Positions 63,408 through 64,000 of a stretch of 64,000 nucleotides of DNA are shown here, one piece after another. Position numbers and translations under genes: made by a program. The DNA comes from Shimia sp039969785. Its GTDB lineage: Bacteria; Pseudomonadota; Alphaproteobacteria; Rhodobacterales; Rhodobacteraceae. The notes beneath the pieces are model-generated. The model worked only from the letters and a program-made list of their open reading frames with translations, was not told the origin of the DNA and searched no databases. The stretch spans positions 1 through 64,000 of the forward strand of contig NZ_JBDVNC010000044.1 in NCBI RefSeq assembly GCF_039969785.1. The letters run 5' to 3'. Each line of letters opens with the position of its first letter. The stretch's first letter is position 1.

Positions 63408-63725
63408 TCACTCTTTCTCCATAGTGCATTGCAGCGGATGCTGATGGCGGCGCGCGAAATCCATGACCTGCGTCACCTTGGTCTCTGCAATCTCGTGACT
63501 GAAGACACCTACAACAGCAAGCCCCTTTTTGTGCACGGTCAACATGATCTCAAACGCCTCGGCATGAGTCATGCCAAAGAACCGCTCAAGGATATGAACC
63601 ACAAATTCCATCGGCGTGTAGTCATCGTTCAGCAGCATCACTTTATAAAGCGGCGGGCGCTTGGTCTTGATGCGCGTCTGAACGGCGACACCGGAATCTC
63701 CGTCGTCGTCAGAGTCGTTTGACAT
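63408..63725 (-). CDS. clpS: ClpS adaptor protein
   Basis: 105 residues from ATG 63725; an in-frame ATG at 63746 is also possible. KRPPLYKVMLLNDDYTPMEFVVHIL and MLTVHKKGLAVVGVFSHEIAETK are ClpS hallmarks. It delivers N-degron substrates to ClpA. The N-terminus is a disordered acidic DDDGDSG stretch. Separate from clpA, 32 kb away in this window. Confidence 0.95.
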   Translation of the reverse strand: MSNDSDDDGDSGVAVQTRIKTKRPPLYKVMLLNDDYTPMEFVVHILERFFGMTHAEAFEIMLTVHKKGLAVVGVFSHEIAETKVTQVMDFARRHQHPLQCTMEKE

Positions 63726-63840
63726 CAACAATGGCTGCAATGGCATATGTGCGGTCCGCTATAGGGGTGGATTGCGTTCTGTGTTTATATAGCGTCATCA
63801 GGGCTCTAGAAAAGGGGCTGTACACCTGATGGGCGCTCAC

Positions 63841-64000
63841 ATGGCTAAAAATCTGACAACAATTGGCTTCGATGCCGATGATACGCTCTGGTACAACGAG
63901 CGTTTCTTTCGCATCACCCAGGAGCGATTCGCGGAATTGTTGACGGATTTTGCACCGGCGGATCATCTTATGGATCGCCTTCTGGAAGCTGAACGTCGCA
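63841..64000 (+). CDS. HAD-family hydrolase, cut by the right edge
   Basis: First 53 residues only. TTIGFDADDTLWYNERFF holds HAD motif I (DxD). It starts at ATG 63841, or at ATG 63829 in the same frame. Probably a phosphatase of the phosphoglycolate-phosphatase-like type, but the cap domain is off the window. Confidence 0.75.
   Translation, partial: MAKNLTTIGFDADDTLWYNERFFRITQERFAELLTDFAPADHLMDRLLEAERR

Overview
The window looks like a contiguous chromosomal segment of a marine alphaproteobacterium of the Rhodobacterales (Roseobacter type). This rests on gene content and order: groS-groL under a CIRCE element, atpHAGDC without the Fo genes, hemE/hemC/hemF in a loose cluster, hisC translationally coupled to a prephenate/arogenate dehydrogenase, TIGR01459 HAD, DUF2125, DUF2161, H-type lectin and Hint-domain proteins. 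I saw no rRNA, tRNA, CRISPR array, insertion sequence or prophage.

Layout. 1-2.1 kb is gene-poor: the start of a membrane protein runs off the left edge, followed by a small exported protein and a GNAT acetyltransferase with a doubtful N-terminus. 2.2-4.3 kb is the GroESL chaperonin operon. 4.4-12.2 kb holds metabolic singletons (sulfotransferase, hydrolase, TPP enzyme, PPOX flavoprotein, quinone-reductase-like protein, DUF2161, TraB/GumN, family II pyrophosphatase). 13.3-19.3 kb runs on the plus strand: GT25 glycosyltransferase, HAD, MaoC hydratase, a coupled ribF-YcgN-threonine aldolase run, and a quinone oxidoreductase. 19.3-21.8 kb carries a coupled isomerase/hydrolase pair and prs. 21.9-27.3 kb is an H-type lectin gene and the F1 ATP synthase operon with a readable promoter. 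27.6-32.7 kb has a methyltransferase, gloB, clpA and an M23 peptidase.

32.7-36.6 kb encodes a two-gene stator-like membrane motor: a MotA/ExbB-type channel protein and an 854-residue MotB-like protein with a TM aspartate, a very long coiled coil and an OmpA domain. 36.6-43.3 kb holds ChaC, DUF2125, extensin-like, tyrA-type, hisC, a large unknown membrane protein, and rpsD behind a structured leader. 43.5-49.7 kb holds a TetR/membrane-protein pair with twin operator-like repeats, a Hint protein, an LpxR-like outer membrane protein, a Pro/Arg-rich DUF6515-like protein with a DUF2092 partner, and a response regulator. 50-53.1 kb pairs a cysteine-free molybdopterin-oxidoreductase-fold exported protein with a hybrid histidine kinase. 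53.2-57.6 kb is a compact acyl-CoA degradation operon. 57.6-63.4 kb is haem synthesis (hemE with an FNR box, hemC, hemF), an atypical SDR and an RsmC-like methyltransferase. The window ends with clpS and the start of a HAD hydrolase.

The most distinctive non-genic signal is an 11-bp tandem motif (consensus ATACCGACGYR) found at three places (9328, 14011, 57590), each at the 3' end of a gene. Function calls are from reading motifs and family knowledge only; no search was run.
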